35,000 bases of DNA, from contig MCFG01000486.1 of assembly GCA_002104895.1 (NCBI GenBank), positions 1 through 35,000 on the forward strand, read 5' to 3'. Positions 24,842 through 35,000 of the stretch are shown here, piece after piece; the first letter of the stretch is position 1, and every line of letters starts with the position of its first letter. The notes beneath the pieces were generated by a model. It had not been told where the DNA came from. It made no database searches and saw nothing but the letters and a program-made list of their open reading frames with translations. Source of the stretch: Anaeromyces robustus (taxonomy: Eukaryota; Neocallimastigomycota; Neocallimastigomycetes; Neocallimastigales; Neocallimastigaceae). The position numbers were made by a program, and so were the translations under genes.

Positions 24842-25113
24842 GCACACAATTTGTACGTCAACTTTATTGAATTTAAATATTAAAATACATGAATCATAAA
24901 AAAAACACATAATGAAAAAAAATGATACTAAAAAAAAAAAAAACCAGTAAAATATTATAGATAATAATAGATAATACTGGAGGAAAAAAAGTAGTATAAT
25001 AATATTTAAAAACAATAAATCCATACAGCCCTTAATTCTAAATATAGAATTAAAGTAAAATTGATCTATCCTATTCCACTAGGGTCGGAAATAGGATCGG
25101 CATTTGCCCTACA

Positions 25114-25250
25114 AGGCTGTCCTACTGTGTTATCAGCATTGACGTTCCTGGAGAGGTTGGTTTTAAATTTATTGAATAATATATGTTGTCTTTTACAGAC
25201 AACAGGCATGATATCATTCAATAGAGCCGCAGATCGCAACAAGAATGGGG
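25114..25250 (-). pseudogene. decayed unidentified module, copy 1
   Basis: Diverged copy of the module at 25701-25456, read on the minus strand as IPFLLRSAALLNDIMP to NVNADNTVGQ. It continues CRANADPISDPSGIG to a stop. The poly-T run at 25258-25287 interrupts it upstream. Confidence 0.5.
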
Positions 25251-25254
25251 ATTT

Positions 25255-25288
<34 letters not shown>

Positions 25289-25455
25289 GCAATAAAATAA
25301 TGAAAACTTTATTTAAATTTAATTTAAAAAGTACATGTTATAAAGTAATTGTACATATTAAAACTTAATCTAATAAAGAATAATAATTTATTATTTAATA
25401 GATAGTAATAATTTATAATTACTTCATATGGTATAGTGTATATTATTAAATTAAA

Positions 25456-25701
25456 TCAAGTTGGAAAGTTATTATCATTATTAGATGCGTGTGACCTACT
25501 GTCTTGTCCTACTGAATTGTCAGCTTCGACGCTCTTGGTTAGATTGTTGGGATACCTATTGAATAATGACCAGATCTGGCCACTAACAGTAGGCATAATT
25601 CTAAGTAAAAGTGCGGATGTACGTACCAAAAGTGGAACATCCGAAAAGGTGCTAGGTTTAAGTTGCGCCTTACAAAGACTGTTCCACTCCTCTTTCCCCA
25701 A
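25456..25701 (-). pseudogene. decayed unidentified module, copy 2
   Basis: The minus-strand frame includes VPLLVRTSALLLRIMP, SLFNRYPNNLTKSVEAD and NSVGQ. It aligns without gaps with the frame at 25250-25114 (IPFLLRSAALLNDIMP, ILFNKFKTNLSRNVNAD, NTVGQ). Conserved positions match P-x-L-x-R-x-x-ALL-x-x-IMP and LFN-x4-NL-x3-V-x-ADN-x-VGQ. The match is better on this strand than on the other, so minus is the coding strand. Family not recognised; it may be part of the neighbouring retroelement or a separate decayed gene. Confidence 0.5.
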
Positions 25702-25875
25702 GTTATAATGATTAACTCTTCCACCAAGAAGGAAATAATATACCCTACTGGGGATTTTGAATAAGTACCAGATTCAGTCTGACACTTAAACAAACATTCC
25801 CATTCCTTTTTGTAACATCATCTTTATTGAGTTTAAATATTAATATACTTTAATAATTTAATCAAAATTAAGATT

Positions 25876-25965
25876 AAAAAAGAATTGGTGAAAGGGGACA
25901 TTCTTGTCGGATACCCCGCGATTAATTTTCAAGTTATATACATGTCCACAACGTAAACCTATATT
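25876..25965 (-). pseudogene. LINE-type reverse transcriptase fragment
   Basis: Minus-strand translation gives LKINRG in one frame and RGIRQECPLSPILF in the next, joined by a frameshift at a run of G. Non-LTR (LINE) reverse transcriptases have a conserved RGVRQGCPLSPLLF motif at this point, preceded by a short beta strand of the F-x-I-x type. A stop follows ILF. The catalytic YxDD box was not found nearby. The match is short but very specific. Confidence 0.8.
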
Positions 25966-26054
25966 TAATTATATGTTTTCATAAACATATTTTTCTTTTA
26001 AAAATACTTTTTATTTACTTAATTAACCAATAAATATTGTTTTATAACATTACA

Positions 26055-26088
<34 letters not shown>

Positions 26089-26937
26089 TTTTTTTTTTTT
26101 CTTTTTAAGATTTTTAATTTTTAAGATTTTTATTTTTAATTTTTAATTTTTATTATAATTATTTTGATATTTATTTAATTATTTATATTTATTATTATTA
26201 TTATTTATTATTATTATTATTTTATTATTATTATTTATATTTATTATAATTATTTATTTTTATTGTTAATTCTTTAAATTATTTGATATTTATTTTTATT
26301 TTAATTTTTTAATTTATATTTGGTATTGTTCTTTTATTTGTGTTATTTAATTTTACTATTATTACTTTTTTTTATCACTTGTTTTTTTTAAAAAAAAATC
26401 ATATTAATAAATAATTTTCTTATTTATAACTTTTAATAATTATTACTATTATACTAAATTACTAATATATTAAAAATTGAATTTGTATAACATAACTTTT
26501 TATTTTTTATTTTTCTTTTTTCTTTTTTTTTTTAGTTGATATTGATAATGATTATACCTATTTTTTTAATTATGGCTAATTCAACAATTATTTATTAAAT
26601 TACACCAAATATTTTATGTATATTATTTTATTTATTATTTATTTTTTACTTTTATTTCAATTTTTATTTTTCTTTCTTTTTTATATTTTCCACATATATA
26701 TTTTTTATATTAATAAGGATTAAAAAAATTTATATGGTTAATCAAATATCTATTTAATTATGTTTAATCAATAAATATAATTAAATATCAATTATCATTT
26801 ATATAATTAATTATTAAAGAACTTTAAATAATATAATTCTTTAACATCAATTATTTTATAATTATTAAAAAATTAGATTATATTATAAATAAGATTAAAA
26901 TTTTTAACAAAATGAAATTTATATTATCAACTTTTCA
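25966..26937. other. A/T-rich intergenic, 3' flank of the repeat protein gene
   Basis: Poly-A and poly-T runs at 26055-26100, then many ATTTTTAATTTTTA-type and ATT-type simple repeats. No gene seen. Confidence 0.6.
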
Positions 26938-29454
26938 TTAATTCCAAATCTTAGCACATTTTTCTTGAATAGAGTTACATTCTTGAGATTGAGTTTCACT
27001 GTATGGTTTTGACCAGCATTCTCTAGATTTAGCATAACACTTATCAGACATTTGGGTCTTACAGTTCCAATCATCACTAGCACAGCTAAGGAAATCTTCT
27101 TCGTCTGGTTGAGTAGTTTGGGTTGGTTTTGGAGTGGTGGTAGTCTTGGAAGAGACTGGGATAGTCTTAGAGGAGACTGGGATAGTCTTGGAAGAGACTG
27201 GGATAGTCTTAGAGGAGACTGGGATAGTCTTGGAAGAGACTGGGATAGTCTTAGAGTTAACTGGAACAGTCTTAGAGGAGACTGGGATAGTCTTAGAGCT
27301 AACTGGAACAGTCTTAGAGGAGACTGGGATAGTCTTAGAGTTAACTGGAACAGTCTTGGAAGAGACTGGGATAGTCTTAGAGCTAACTGGAACAGTCTTA
27401 GAGGAGACTGGGATAGTCTTAGAGTTAACTGGAACAGTCTTAGAGGAGACTGGGATAGTCTTAGAGTTAACTGGAACAGTCTTAGATGAGACTGGGATAG
27501 TCTTAGAGTTAACTGGAACAGTCTTAGATGAGACTGGGATAGTCTTAGAGCTAACTGGAACAGTCTTAGAGGAAACTGGAATAGTCTTAGAGCTAACTGG
27601 AACAGTCTTAGAGGAGACTGGGATAGTCTTAGAGTTAACTGGAACAGTCTTAGAGGAGACTGGGATAGTCTTAGAGTTAACTGGAACAGTCTTAGATGAG
27701 ACTGGGATAGTCTTAGAGTTAACTGGAACAGTCTTAGAGCTAACTGGAACAGTCTTAGATGAGACTGGGATAGTCTTAGAAGAAACTGGAATAGTCTTAG
27801 AAGAAACTGGGATAGTTTTAGAAGAAACTGGGATAGTCTTAGAAGAAACTGGAATAGTTTTAGAGCTAACTGGAACAGTCTTGGAGGAGACTGGGATAGT
27901 CTTAGAACTAACTGGGATAGTCTTTGAGGAGACTGGGATAGTCTTAGAAGAAACTGGAATAGTCTTAGAAGAAACTGGAATAGTCTTAGAAGAAACTGGG
28001 ATAGTTTTAGAAGAAACTGGGATAGTTTTAGAAGAAACTGGGATAGTCTTAGAAGAAACTGGAATAGTCTTAGATGAGACTGGGATAGTCTTAGAGCTAA
28101 CTGGAATAGTCTTAGATGAGACTGGGATAGTCTTAGAGTTAACTGGAACAGTCTTAGAGGAGACTGGGATAGTCTTAGAGGAGACTGGGATAGTCTTAGA
28201 GGAAACTGGAATAGTCTTAGAGGAAACTGGAATAGTCTTAGAGGAAACTGGAATAGTCTTAGAGGAAACTGGAATAGTCTTAGAGCTAACTGGAACAGTC
28301 TTAGAGGAGACTGGGATAGTCTTAGAGCTAACTGGAACAGTCTTAGAGGAGACTGGGATAGTCTTAGAGCTAACTGGTACAGTCTTAGAGGAGACTGGGA
28401 TAGTCTTAGAGTTAACTGGAACAGTCTTAGAGGAGACTGGGATAGTCTTAGAGTTAACTGGAACAGTCTTAGATGAGACTGGGATAGTCTTAGAGGAGAC
28501 TGGGATAGTCTTGGAAGAGACTGGGATAGTCTTAGAGTTAACTGGAACAGTCTTAGAGGAGACTGGGATAGTCTTAGAGTTAACTGGAACAGTCTTAGAG
28601 GAGACTGGGATAGTCTTAGAGGAGACTGGGATAGTCTTGGAAGAGACTGGGATAGTCTTAGAGTTAACTGGAACAGTCTTAGATGAGACTGGGATAGTCT
28701 TGGAAGAGACTGGAACAGTCTTAGATGAGACTGGGATAGTCTTAGAGCTAACTGGAATAGTCTTAGAGCTAACTGGAACAGTCTTAGAGGAGACTGGGAT
28801 AGTCTTAGAGCTAACTGGAATAGTCTTAGAGCTAACTGGAACAGTCTTAGAGGAGACTGGGATAGTCTTGGAAGAGACTGGGATAGTCTTAGAGTTAACT
28901 GGAACAGTCTTAGAGGAGACTGGGATAGTCTTAGAGTTAACTGGAACAGTCTTAGATGAGACTGGGATAGTCTTAGAGCTAACTGGAACAGTCTTAGAGC
29001 TAACTGGAATAGTTTTAGAGCTAACTGGAACAGTCTTGGAAGAGACTGGGATAGTCTTAGAGCTAACTGGAACAGTCTTAGAGGAGACTGGGATAGTCTT
29101 AGAGGAGACTGGGATAGTCTTAGAAGAGACTGGGATAGTCTTAGAAGAGACTGGGATAGTCTTAGAGCTAATTGGAATAGTCTTGGAAGAGACTGGTTGA
29201 GTAGTTGTTTGTTCAACTGGGTTAGCTGGACCAGTAGATGACCAAATTTCACTACATAAGTTTCCTATTTCAATACATTCCTTTTGAACACTTTCACTCC
29301 AAGGTCTTTGCCAACATTCATTAGCAGCTTGTTGACATTTAGCAGCTTGTTCTTGTTTACAATTGTAATCATCTCCACTACAAACAAGATATGGATTAGC
29401 AGCATTAGCTACACTAACAAGTAAGCATAAAGATGCTATTAATAAAGATTTCAT
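26938..29454 (-). CDS. secreted protein with paired six-Cys modules and a heptad-repeat stalk
   Basis: Single exon, 838 residues. Residues 1-18 form a signal peptide (LLIASLCLLVSVANA). Cys25 to Cys67 and Cys791 to Cys833 form two modules with identical spacing, C-x6-C-x7-C-x6-C-x12-C-x6-C. Both have an aromatic residue two positions before the second Cys (CSGDDYNC, CASDDWNC), ECW at the fourth Cys, a Trp or Tyr and Ser-Glu in the 12-residue loop, and IW after the last Cys. Between them, residues 88-770 are about 97 heptads of SSKTIPV, SSKTVPV or NSKTIPV, flanked by Thr/Pro-rich linkers (TTTTPKPTQTTQP). The Ser/Thr density suggests an O-glycosylated, extended stalk. No membrane or GPI segment follows the second module, so the protein is probably secreted or wall-bound. 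Module family not recognised by eye. Possible roles (inference): carbohydrate or wall binding, adhesion, or a cellulosome-associated structural protein. The very long frames on other strands and frames here are by-products of the repeat. Confidence 0.92.
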   Translation of the reverse strand: MKSLLIASLCLLVSVANAANPYLVCSGDDYNCKQEQAAKCQQAANECWQRPWSESVQKECIEIGNLCSEIWSSTGPANPVEQTTTQPVSSKTIPISSKTIPVSSKTIPVSSKTIPVSSKTIPVSSKTVPVSSKTIPVSSKTVPVSSKTIPVSSKTVPVSSKTIPVSSKTVPVNSKTIPVSSKTVPVNSKTIPVSSKTIPVSSKTVPVSSKTIPVSSKTIPVSSKTVPVSSKTIPVSSKTIPVSSKTVPVSSKTIPVSSKTVPVNSKTIPVSSKTIPVSSKTIPVSSKTVPVNSKTIPVSSKTVPVNSKTIPVSSKTIPVSSKTIPVSSKTVPVNSKTIPVSSKTVPVNSKTIPVSSKTVPVSSKTIPVSSKTVPVSSKTIPVSSKTVPVSSKTIPVSSKTIPVSSKTIPVSSKTIPVSSKTIPVSSKTIPVSSKTVPVNSKTIPVSSKTIPVSSKTIPVSSKTIPVSSKTIPVSSKTIPVSSKTIPVSSKTIPVSSKTIPVSSKTIPVSSKTIPVSSKTIPVSSKTVPVSSKTIPVSSKTIPVSSKTIPVSSKTIPVSSKTIPVSSKTVPVSSKTVPVNSKTIPVSSKTVPVNSKTIPVSSKTVPVNSKTIPVSSKTVPVSSKTIPVSSKTVPVSSKTIPVSSKTVPVNSKTIPVSSKTVPVNSKTIPVSSKTVPVNSKTIPVSSKTVPVSSKTIPVSSKTVPVNSKTIPVSSKTVPVSSKTIPVSSKTVPVNSKTIPVSSKTIPVSSKTIPVSSKTIPVSSKTIPVSSKTTTTPKPTQTTQPDEEDFLSCASDDWNCKTQMSDKCYAKSRECWSKPYSETQSQECNSIQEKCAKIWN
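27145..29193 (-). repeat. 21-bp coding satellite, about 97 copies
   Basis: About 2,050 bp of a 21-bp unit (plus strand ACTGGGATAGTCTTAGAGGAG and variants), with sub-types ending GAGGAG, GAAGAG, GATGAG, GAGTTA, GAGCTA and GAAGAA. In many places GGAACA and GGGATA types alternate, giving a 42-bp higher-order period. The unit has no stop in several other frames, which produces overlapping artefact ORFs on both strands. Confidence 0.95.
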
Positions 29455-30236
29455 TTTGAATTTTTTATTTTTTATATATTAATATATTAAATTGAAATTA
29501 TTAATGCAATAATGATTTTATATATTAAATTGTAAAAATATTTTTATTTTGAATTTTTTGTTTTTATTGGTTTTTTTATTTTGTTTTTTTTTTTTTTTTG
29601 CTTTTTTATAATATACTCTATATATTTTTCTTTTTGATCAATAATTATATTCAGACTTGCTGAAAATATAATTAAAATATTAATCTAAAAAGTATAATCT
29701 ATCAATCAATTTTTTTTTTTTTTTAATTTTTTTTAAATTTTTTTTTTTAATATTCTTATAAAAACAAAGACTGTTTTTACAAAAATATAATATTAATATA
29801 AAAAATAAATATTTTTATTAATAATAAAAAATATAAAAAAAAAAATAAAAAAAAGGAAGAAAAAAATTATCTTTATATATGAAAAGCAAAGATAATATTA
29901 ACATCTAATATTAATAATGTATTATACTAATCATATAAATATATTAAATATTAAACTTTAATATATATTAAAATTTATTATCTTTGTAAAAATATTTATG
30001 GGCTTGATAATATTTTTTTTAATTTTAATTTCTAATAGTTTATATAAAACTTTATTAATATATAAAATTATTTAAGAAAAAAAAATAATTAATTAAAATA
30101 TATAAATTAATATATTTTTAATATACTATAAAAACATATTAAAATATATGGATAAAAATTTGTAATCTCAAAAAAAAAAAAAAAGTATCTTTATATTCAA
30201 ATATGTCAAAAATATTTTTTAAACTTTTTTAATTAT
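29455..30236. other. 5' flank of the repeat protein gene, A/T-rich
   Basis: Read on the minus strand, ATTCAAA directly precedes the ATG at 29454, as it does at the gene starting at 6208. TTTTGAATTTTTTxTTTTTxT occurs at about 29453 and again near 29548. No other feature could be supported. Confidence 0.5.
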
Positions 30237-30257
30237 TAATTATTTATTTATTTATAT

Positions 30258-30312
<55 letters not shown>

Positions 30313-30353
30313 TTCATTTATTTATTTATTTATTTATTTATTCATTTATTCAT

Positions 30354-30412
<59 letters not shown>

Positions 30413-30425
30413 TTCATTTATTCAT

Positions 30426-30508
<83 letters not shown>

Positions 30509-30510
30509 TT
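30237..30510. repeat. (TTTA)n microsatellite, about 270 bp
   Basis: Some 65 tandem TTTA units with a few TTCA variants clustered near 30314, 30342-30354 and 30413-30424. Confidence 0.95.
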
Positions 30511-31520
30511 AACACATATATTTAATACATTTAAAATAAATATATTCATTTTAAACCTTTTTAAATCTCACGATCTTTAAAAGAAAAAAAAAAACAATAT
30601 GTAAAATAGTTTTAAATGTTAATATTAATTTTTACATAATTATCACTTCTATTACTTTAAAATAATAACTATTTATTATAATAATAAAAATATTTTTAAA
30701 AAAAAAAATAATAATAATTCAATTCCATCATACATCATATGCTTAAATTTTTCGTTATTTATCAAACATCAACAATAATAAGAATTAATAATATTTTTCT
30801 TACAATACATAATTTATTTCTTTGTTTTATTATTTATTTCATATAAATAAAATATTATAAATAGTAAAAAATACAAGAAAAAGAATTTATTTATCCAATA
30901 AATAGATTTTTACATAGTTCATCTATTTCATGTATTTAATATATTGTGACAATATATTATAGATTACATTGTTTAATATATATTCATATATTACATTTAT
31001 ATTAAATTTATTTAATTATAATATATTATGAAATAAATACATACTTTAATATTTTTTTTAAAAAATACAAATAGAAAAATATTTATTCTTTTTAATATTA
31101 AAACACTATTTATTATAATGAATTTAAACTTTAATAAATAATAAATTAAAAATATTGAATTTCATTTTCCATCGTGTAACATTAACCTACAAAAAAGGAT
31201 AACCCTAAAGGAAATGATTTTTTTATAAATTAAAAAAAATTTTTTAATTTATTTATTGTATTACTCTTTTTTAATTTTTAATATATCAACTTTTTTTATA
31301 TTTTATTAGGATTAATAATATTATCAGGAATAGGTAAATCTTTATTCAATTAAATTTATTGGTTCAATATAATTTAAATAATAATATAAATGACATATTA
31401 AATATATCACTTATAAGTATTCTATGATTTTCGTTAAGTATTATGAGTTACTATTATATTTTAATATTATAATAAAAATTATCATTAATTAATTAATAAG
31501 AAGAAAAGTATAATTCTTAT
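30511..31520. other. A/T-rich intergenic
   Basis: No gene recognised. A short stretch near 31308-31336 reads like a tiny exon between an ATTAG acceptor and a GTAAAT donor, but codes for too few residues to judge. Confidence 0.5.
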
Positions 31521-31761
<241 letters not shown>

Positions 31762-34681
31762 ACTTATTATTATTTTGTACATATATATATTTTTTATTAA
31801 TTTTGTTCTTTTTTTTTTTTTTAAAAAAAAAAAATAAAATAAAATTAAAACTTTGCCTTTAATATAATATATTTTTTTTTTGTTCAGTTATACGTTTTAT
31901 ATAAAAATATAATAATAAAATAGTATAATATATAATATTTTGAAAAATAAAAAATTATTATGTTTTATTTTTTATACAATACAAAGTTTGAAGAAATCCT
32001 TAATACTTGAATTATTATATATAAAAAAATTAAATTAACCATATGAATTATTTATATTATAATTAACATTAAGAGTTTAACAATGTTTTAAATATTAAAA
32101 TAGATAAATATAAATTTTTCCTATTAATTAATTTTTGTCAGATTATTCTAAATTTTTATTTCATATTAATATAAATATTAATGTACTAAAAAAAAATAAA
32201 ATATAGAACATTTTACTTTATATAAATTGATAAAATACAATTTTTAATAATACAACAAGAAATCTATATTCTTTAATAATTTTTGTTTTATATTATTTAA
32301 TAATAAATAAATATTTCTTATTATTTAAATTAATCTTGTCTTACTTTTGTATCATGTTCTTTTTTATAATTCTATATCTTATCATTAAAACAAAAAAGAA
32401 AAATAATAATTAATAATATAATAAATAATAAGACCATATTACTTTATATAAAATGATAAAGAAATAAATTTAAAAAAAAAAAAAAAAAAAACATATAAAA
32501 TGATATATTATATATTAATGATATTATAACTTCATTATTTTATAAAGATATTAAAACCCATTAAATAATGTTTTTAAATCCATAATTCAAATCAAATATT
32601 TCCTTATATATTAAATATGATTTTATTTATTAAAAAAAAAGAAAAACAAATATTGAAAAGAGAAATTGCATATTTTAAAAATAATAACTTTAATATATAA
32701 TTTTAAACATACAAATAAATTAATTCTCTTTTCTTTTTTTATTTTTTTTTTATGATATTTAATCTAATATATTAAAATATTTTATTTTATAATTTTTTAT
32801 CCTCATTTTTATTTTATTTTTGTTTTTTTTTTTATCCTCATTTTTATTTTATTCCTAATTTATTGTTATTATTTTTTCTTATTTTAATTATTTATTAAAA
32901 AAAAAACGTTTTTTAATCTTTTCGGATAAGTAGTCATTTGTTTACTAAAAAAGGCAGTCTTACCTTGAACTAATAAAAAATTATAATAATATTTATATTA
33001 ATATGACTAAATCATAAAAATTATTAATATAATTTTATATTATTATTTTAATTTTAATTTCTAATTAATATATCTGTTATGAATAAATATACCTTTTTTA
33101 TAACTTTTGTGTTCAAAAAATAATAAATAATTATAAATATTATAAATTTTATTTGGTTTTGAATTTTATTAATTATAAATTAAATTGATGGTTAATAAAA
33201 TAATTTTAAAAACTTAAAAAAAATTCATTTTTCCATAAATTTTTAAAAAAGAAAAAAATAAATAAATATCATAAAACACAATTCAAAATTTTATTTTTTA
33301 CCACAAACAATAATAAAACACATAAATCATATTTTACTTCAAAAAAACAGAGTAATTCAGGGATAACTTTTTTTTAATAAATCCTTGTAGAATTCCAATA
33401 ATAAAATACTATCAATTTAGAATTCTAAACATAAACACTAAATGAATAATTAATATTGAAAGTAAAAAAAAACAATAAATGTCTTATTCATTGATACTCT
33501 TACTATTGATGAAAAAAAAAATAAATAAAATGATAATGATAAAATAACATTAAAAAAATAAAGAAAATACTATTATTTACACAAAAATTTTGATTATTAT
33601 TATTATATCAGTAAACTTAACAGCAATCATAAAAATAAGATTATCAGAACCTTCTTTTTTTTTTATCTTTTTCTTTTTTCTTTTTTCTTTGTATAAAAAA
33701 TTAAAAAAAATATAATATATTATATAATATATTATATATTATATCATATATTATATCATATATTATATCATATATTATATTATATATTTTATTATATATT
33801 TTATTATATATTATATTAGTAAGTATTATTTATTATACTTTTTATGATTTTTTTTATTATTTATAACAAAAATAACATGACAGAAAAAAAAAAAAAAAAA
33901 AGTACCTCATCAAAATTATATTTCCATTTACTTTATTTTCATGATAGATATTGTTTCATAAATATATATATATTTTTTAATTTATTTTAATATATATTAA
34001 AAAAAAATAATAAACTTTATTATAATGATTTTAATTATTTTTAAAAATTAATTTATTATTTATATTAATATTAAAATATTTTGTGTTTCAAACATTAATT
34101 TATATTAAATTAAATAAATTAAAAAAAAAATAAATAATAGATTTTTATTTCACAAACTTACTACTTAATGAGTAATTAAAATACAATACTATATAATAAC
34201 AAAATTATATATATAATAATGTTATTAATATAATAATTTTAATATTATAATATATTTATAACATAAAAAAATTAATTAATTTACAAACTAGAACTTTTAT
34301 ATTTTTTATTCCTCTTTTTTTCTTTAATATTTTTTATTTTTATTTTAGTTTTTCTTATTCTAACTATATTAATAAAAAATAGTGTTTTCTATCATTCTTT
34401 ATTATTGTTTTAAATTATAATAAATATAAAGAAATAGAAAAATTAATATTTTTATATGATTATACATAGTTTTTTTTTTTTTTCCATTATATTTATAAAT
34501 TATTGATCTAATTATTTATATTTATTTTATCATATATCGTTTTCTTGTCACACTCTCTATTATTCTTGTTTTTTAACTTTCTTTTTTTTTTAAAAAAAAA
34601 AAAAGTATTCATAAATATTTATAAAGCATTTCATTAGTTTTTAAAATTCTTTATTATATCCAAGTTACTATAATTATTATA

Positions 34682-34717
<36 letters not shown>

Positions 34718-35000
34718 TATTATGTGTAATGTGTATTTAATCATACTATTTTGATAATATTATCATATATAATCATGCAATTTTTATTCTACGTTATTTA
34801 ATGAACCTATATATATATATACTATATATATACATAATAATTTATTATATAATAACATAAATAATACAATTTAATGCATATTTTCTCACAATTGTAAAGC
34901 AATTTAATAAATATCTTTTTGTTTCATTTTGTGATATCTTCATATATTATTAAAGTTTAAATAGTTCTTTTTTTAATTATTAATGTTTAAAGTTTCTTTT
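31762..35000. other. A/T-rich intergenic with simple repeats
   Basis: No gene recognised over more than 3 kb. Contains a 12-bp TATATTATATCA-type repeat at about 33713-33818 and an ATT array at about 34674-34719. A slightly less A/T-rich segment at 32915-32985 is discussed under rejected items. Confidence 0.6.
33713..33818. repeat. TATATTATATCA tandem repeat
   Basis: About four copies of a 12-bp TATATTATATCA unit, followed by TATATTTTAT and TATATTATAT variants. It is self-complementary A/T and can fold back. Confidence 0.85.

Larger units (their letters stand above)
24119..25965 (-). mobile_element. patch of decayed repeats with LINE-type reverse transcriptase remnant
   Basis: This patch has clearly more G and C than its flanks and contains internally repeated blocks. 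ATAATAATGGATAATACTGG (about 24119) recurs as ATAATAATAGATAATACTGG (about 24960). CTTTATTGAATTTAAATATT (about 24863) recurs near 25825, and more weakly near 25308. Poly-T runs sit beside these blocks (24801-24838, 25258-25287). On the minus strand at about 25965-25876 there is a reverse-transcriptase motif, and two diverged coding modules lie at 25250-25114 and 25701-25456. A minus-strand frame at about 24660-24440 gives TRSVDVESIKH and TESSESSSFIRNDDDYLRES. All frames are broken. The best reading is nested or tandem remnants of retroelements; ends and family are unresolved. Confidence 0.55.

Noticed and set aside
27134-29200. 688-codon plus-strand frame over the repeat
   Set aside because: A pure repeat artefact (ETGIVLELTGTV); it begins and ends with the satellite.
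26919-29252. 777-codon minus-strand frame overlapping the repeat protein
   Set aside because: It starts inside the real gene, lacks a signal peptide, and consists of repeat translation (RLSQSPLRLFQL). The frame with the signal peptide and paired Cys modules is the real one.
26938-29454. Assigning the Cys modules as fungal dockerin or cohesin domains
   Set aside because: The Cys spacing does not match the dockerin pattern I know, and a scaffoldin link could not be tested without a search, so the family is left open.
30716-30727. TTCAATTCC, resembling a tRNA T-loop
   Set aside because: No acceptor, anticodon or D-arm pairing could be built around it. No tRNA or rRNA was found anywhere in the window.
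31308-31336. Possible micro-exon between ATTAG and GTAAAT
   Set aside because: AG and GT are frequent by chance, and about ten residues without neighbours cannot be judged.
32915-32985. Minus-strand segment reading VQGKTAFFSKQMTTYPKRLKN with a GTAAG-like site
   Set aside because: It has a less A/T-rich look and could be an exon scrap, but it is too short, has no neighbours in frame and no recognised family.

Overview
The window looks like nuclear DNA of an anaerobic gut fungus (Neocallimastigomycota). The grounds are extreme A+T content (non-coding DNA is almost only A/T, with long poly-A, poly-T and AAT/TTTA microsatellites), short GT-AG introns, standard stop codons, and gene types typical of that group: bacterial-type solute-binding domains fused to class C seven-helix receptors, GPI-anchored zincin-like secreted proteins, and Cys-module proteins on very long Ser/Thr repeats. 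Dictyostelid DNA is the main alternative and cannot be excluded by eye.

Layout. 1-537: A/T-rich flank with a 39-bp minisatellite. 538-2550 and 6208-7713: two related + strand genes for secreted, probably membrane-anchored zincin-like proteins. The second has an intact HExxHGLGF zinc motif; the first has an extra acidic N-terminal stretch, one intron, and an Arg in place of the first zinc-binding His. Between them lie two decayed genes: a Ser/Thr-rich coding remnant on the minus strand (about 3115-3800) and an ankyrin-repeat remnant on the plus strand (about 4083-5107).

9455-23454: a tandem array, all on the + strand, of three intact five-exon receptor genes (9455-12452, 16216-19078, 20483-23454) and one wrecked copy (about 13447-14975). 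Exon lengths are almost identical (49, 371, 175, 141-144 nt, then a long last exon), as are intron phases. Each product is a signal peptide, a bacterial type solute-binding domain of about 390 residues, a seven-helix class C GPCR core, and a cytoplasmic tail with a conserved Y-[KR]-S-K-I-L-x-Y-H-[YF] motif. Two of the tails end in Gln/Asn-rich SQNQ repeats. The wrecked copy is a mosaic: its 5' part resembles the gene to its right and its 3' part the gene to its left, the outcome expected from unequal crossing-over.

24119-25965: a more G+C-rich patch of decayed repeats, with a fragment of a LINE-type reverse transcriptase (RGIRQECPLSPILF, minus strand) and two diverged copies of an unidentified minus-strand coding module. 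26938-29454 (minus): a secreted 838-residue protein with one six-Cys module at each end, joined by about 97 copies of the heptad SSKTIPV / SSKTVPV / NSKTIPV. 29455-35000: no gene recognised; long TTTA and ATT microsatellites.

Taken together, the intact genes encode surface or secreted proteins (nutrient or chemical sensing, a possible cell-surface peptidase pair, a wall or matrix protein). Exon joins were placed by hand from reading frame, GT-AG sites and comparison of paralogues, and have not been tested against transcripts.
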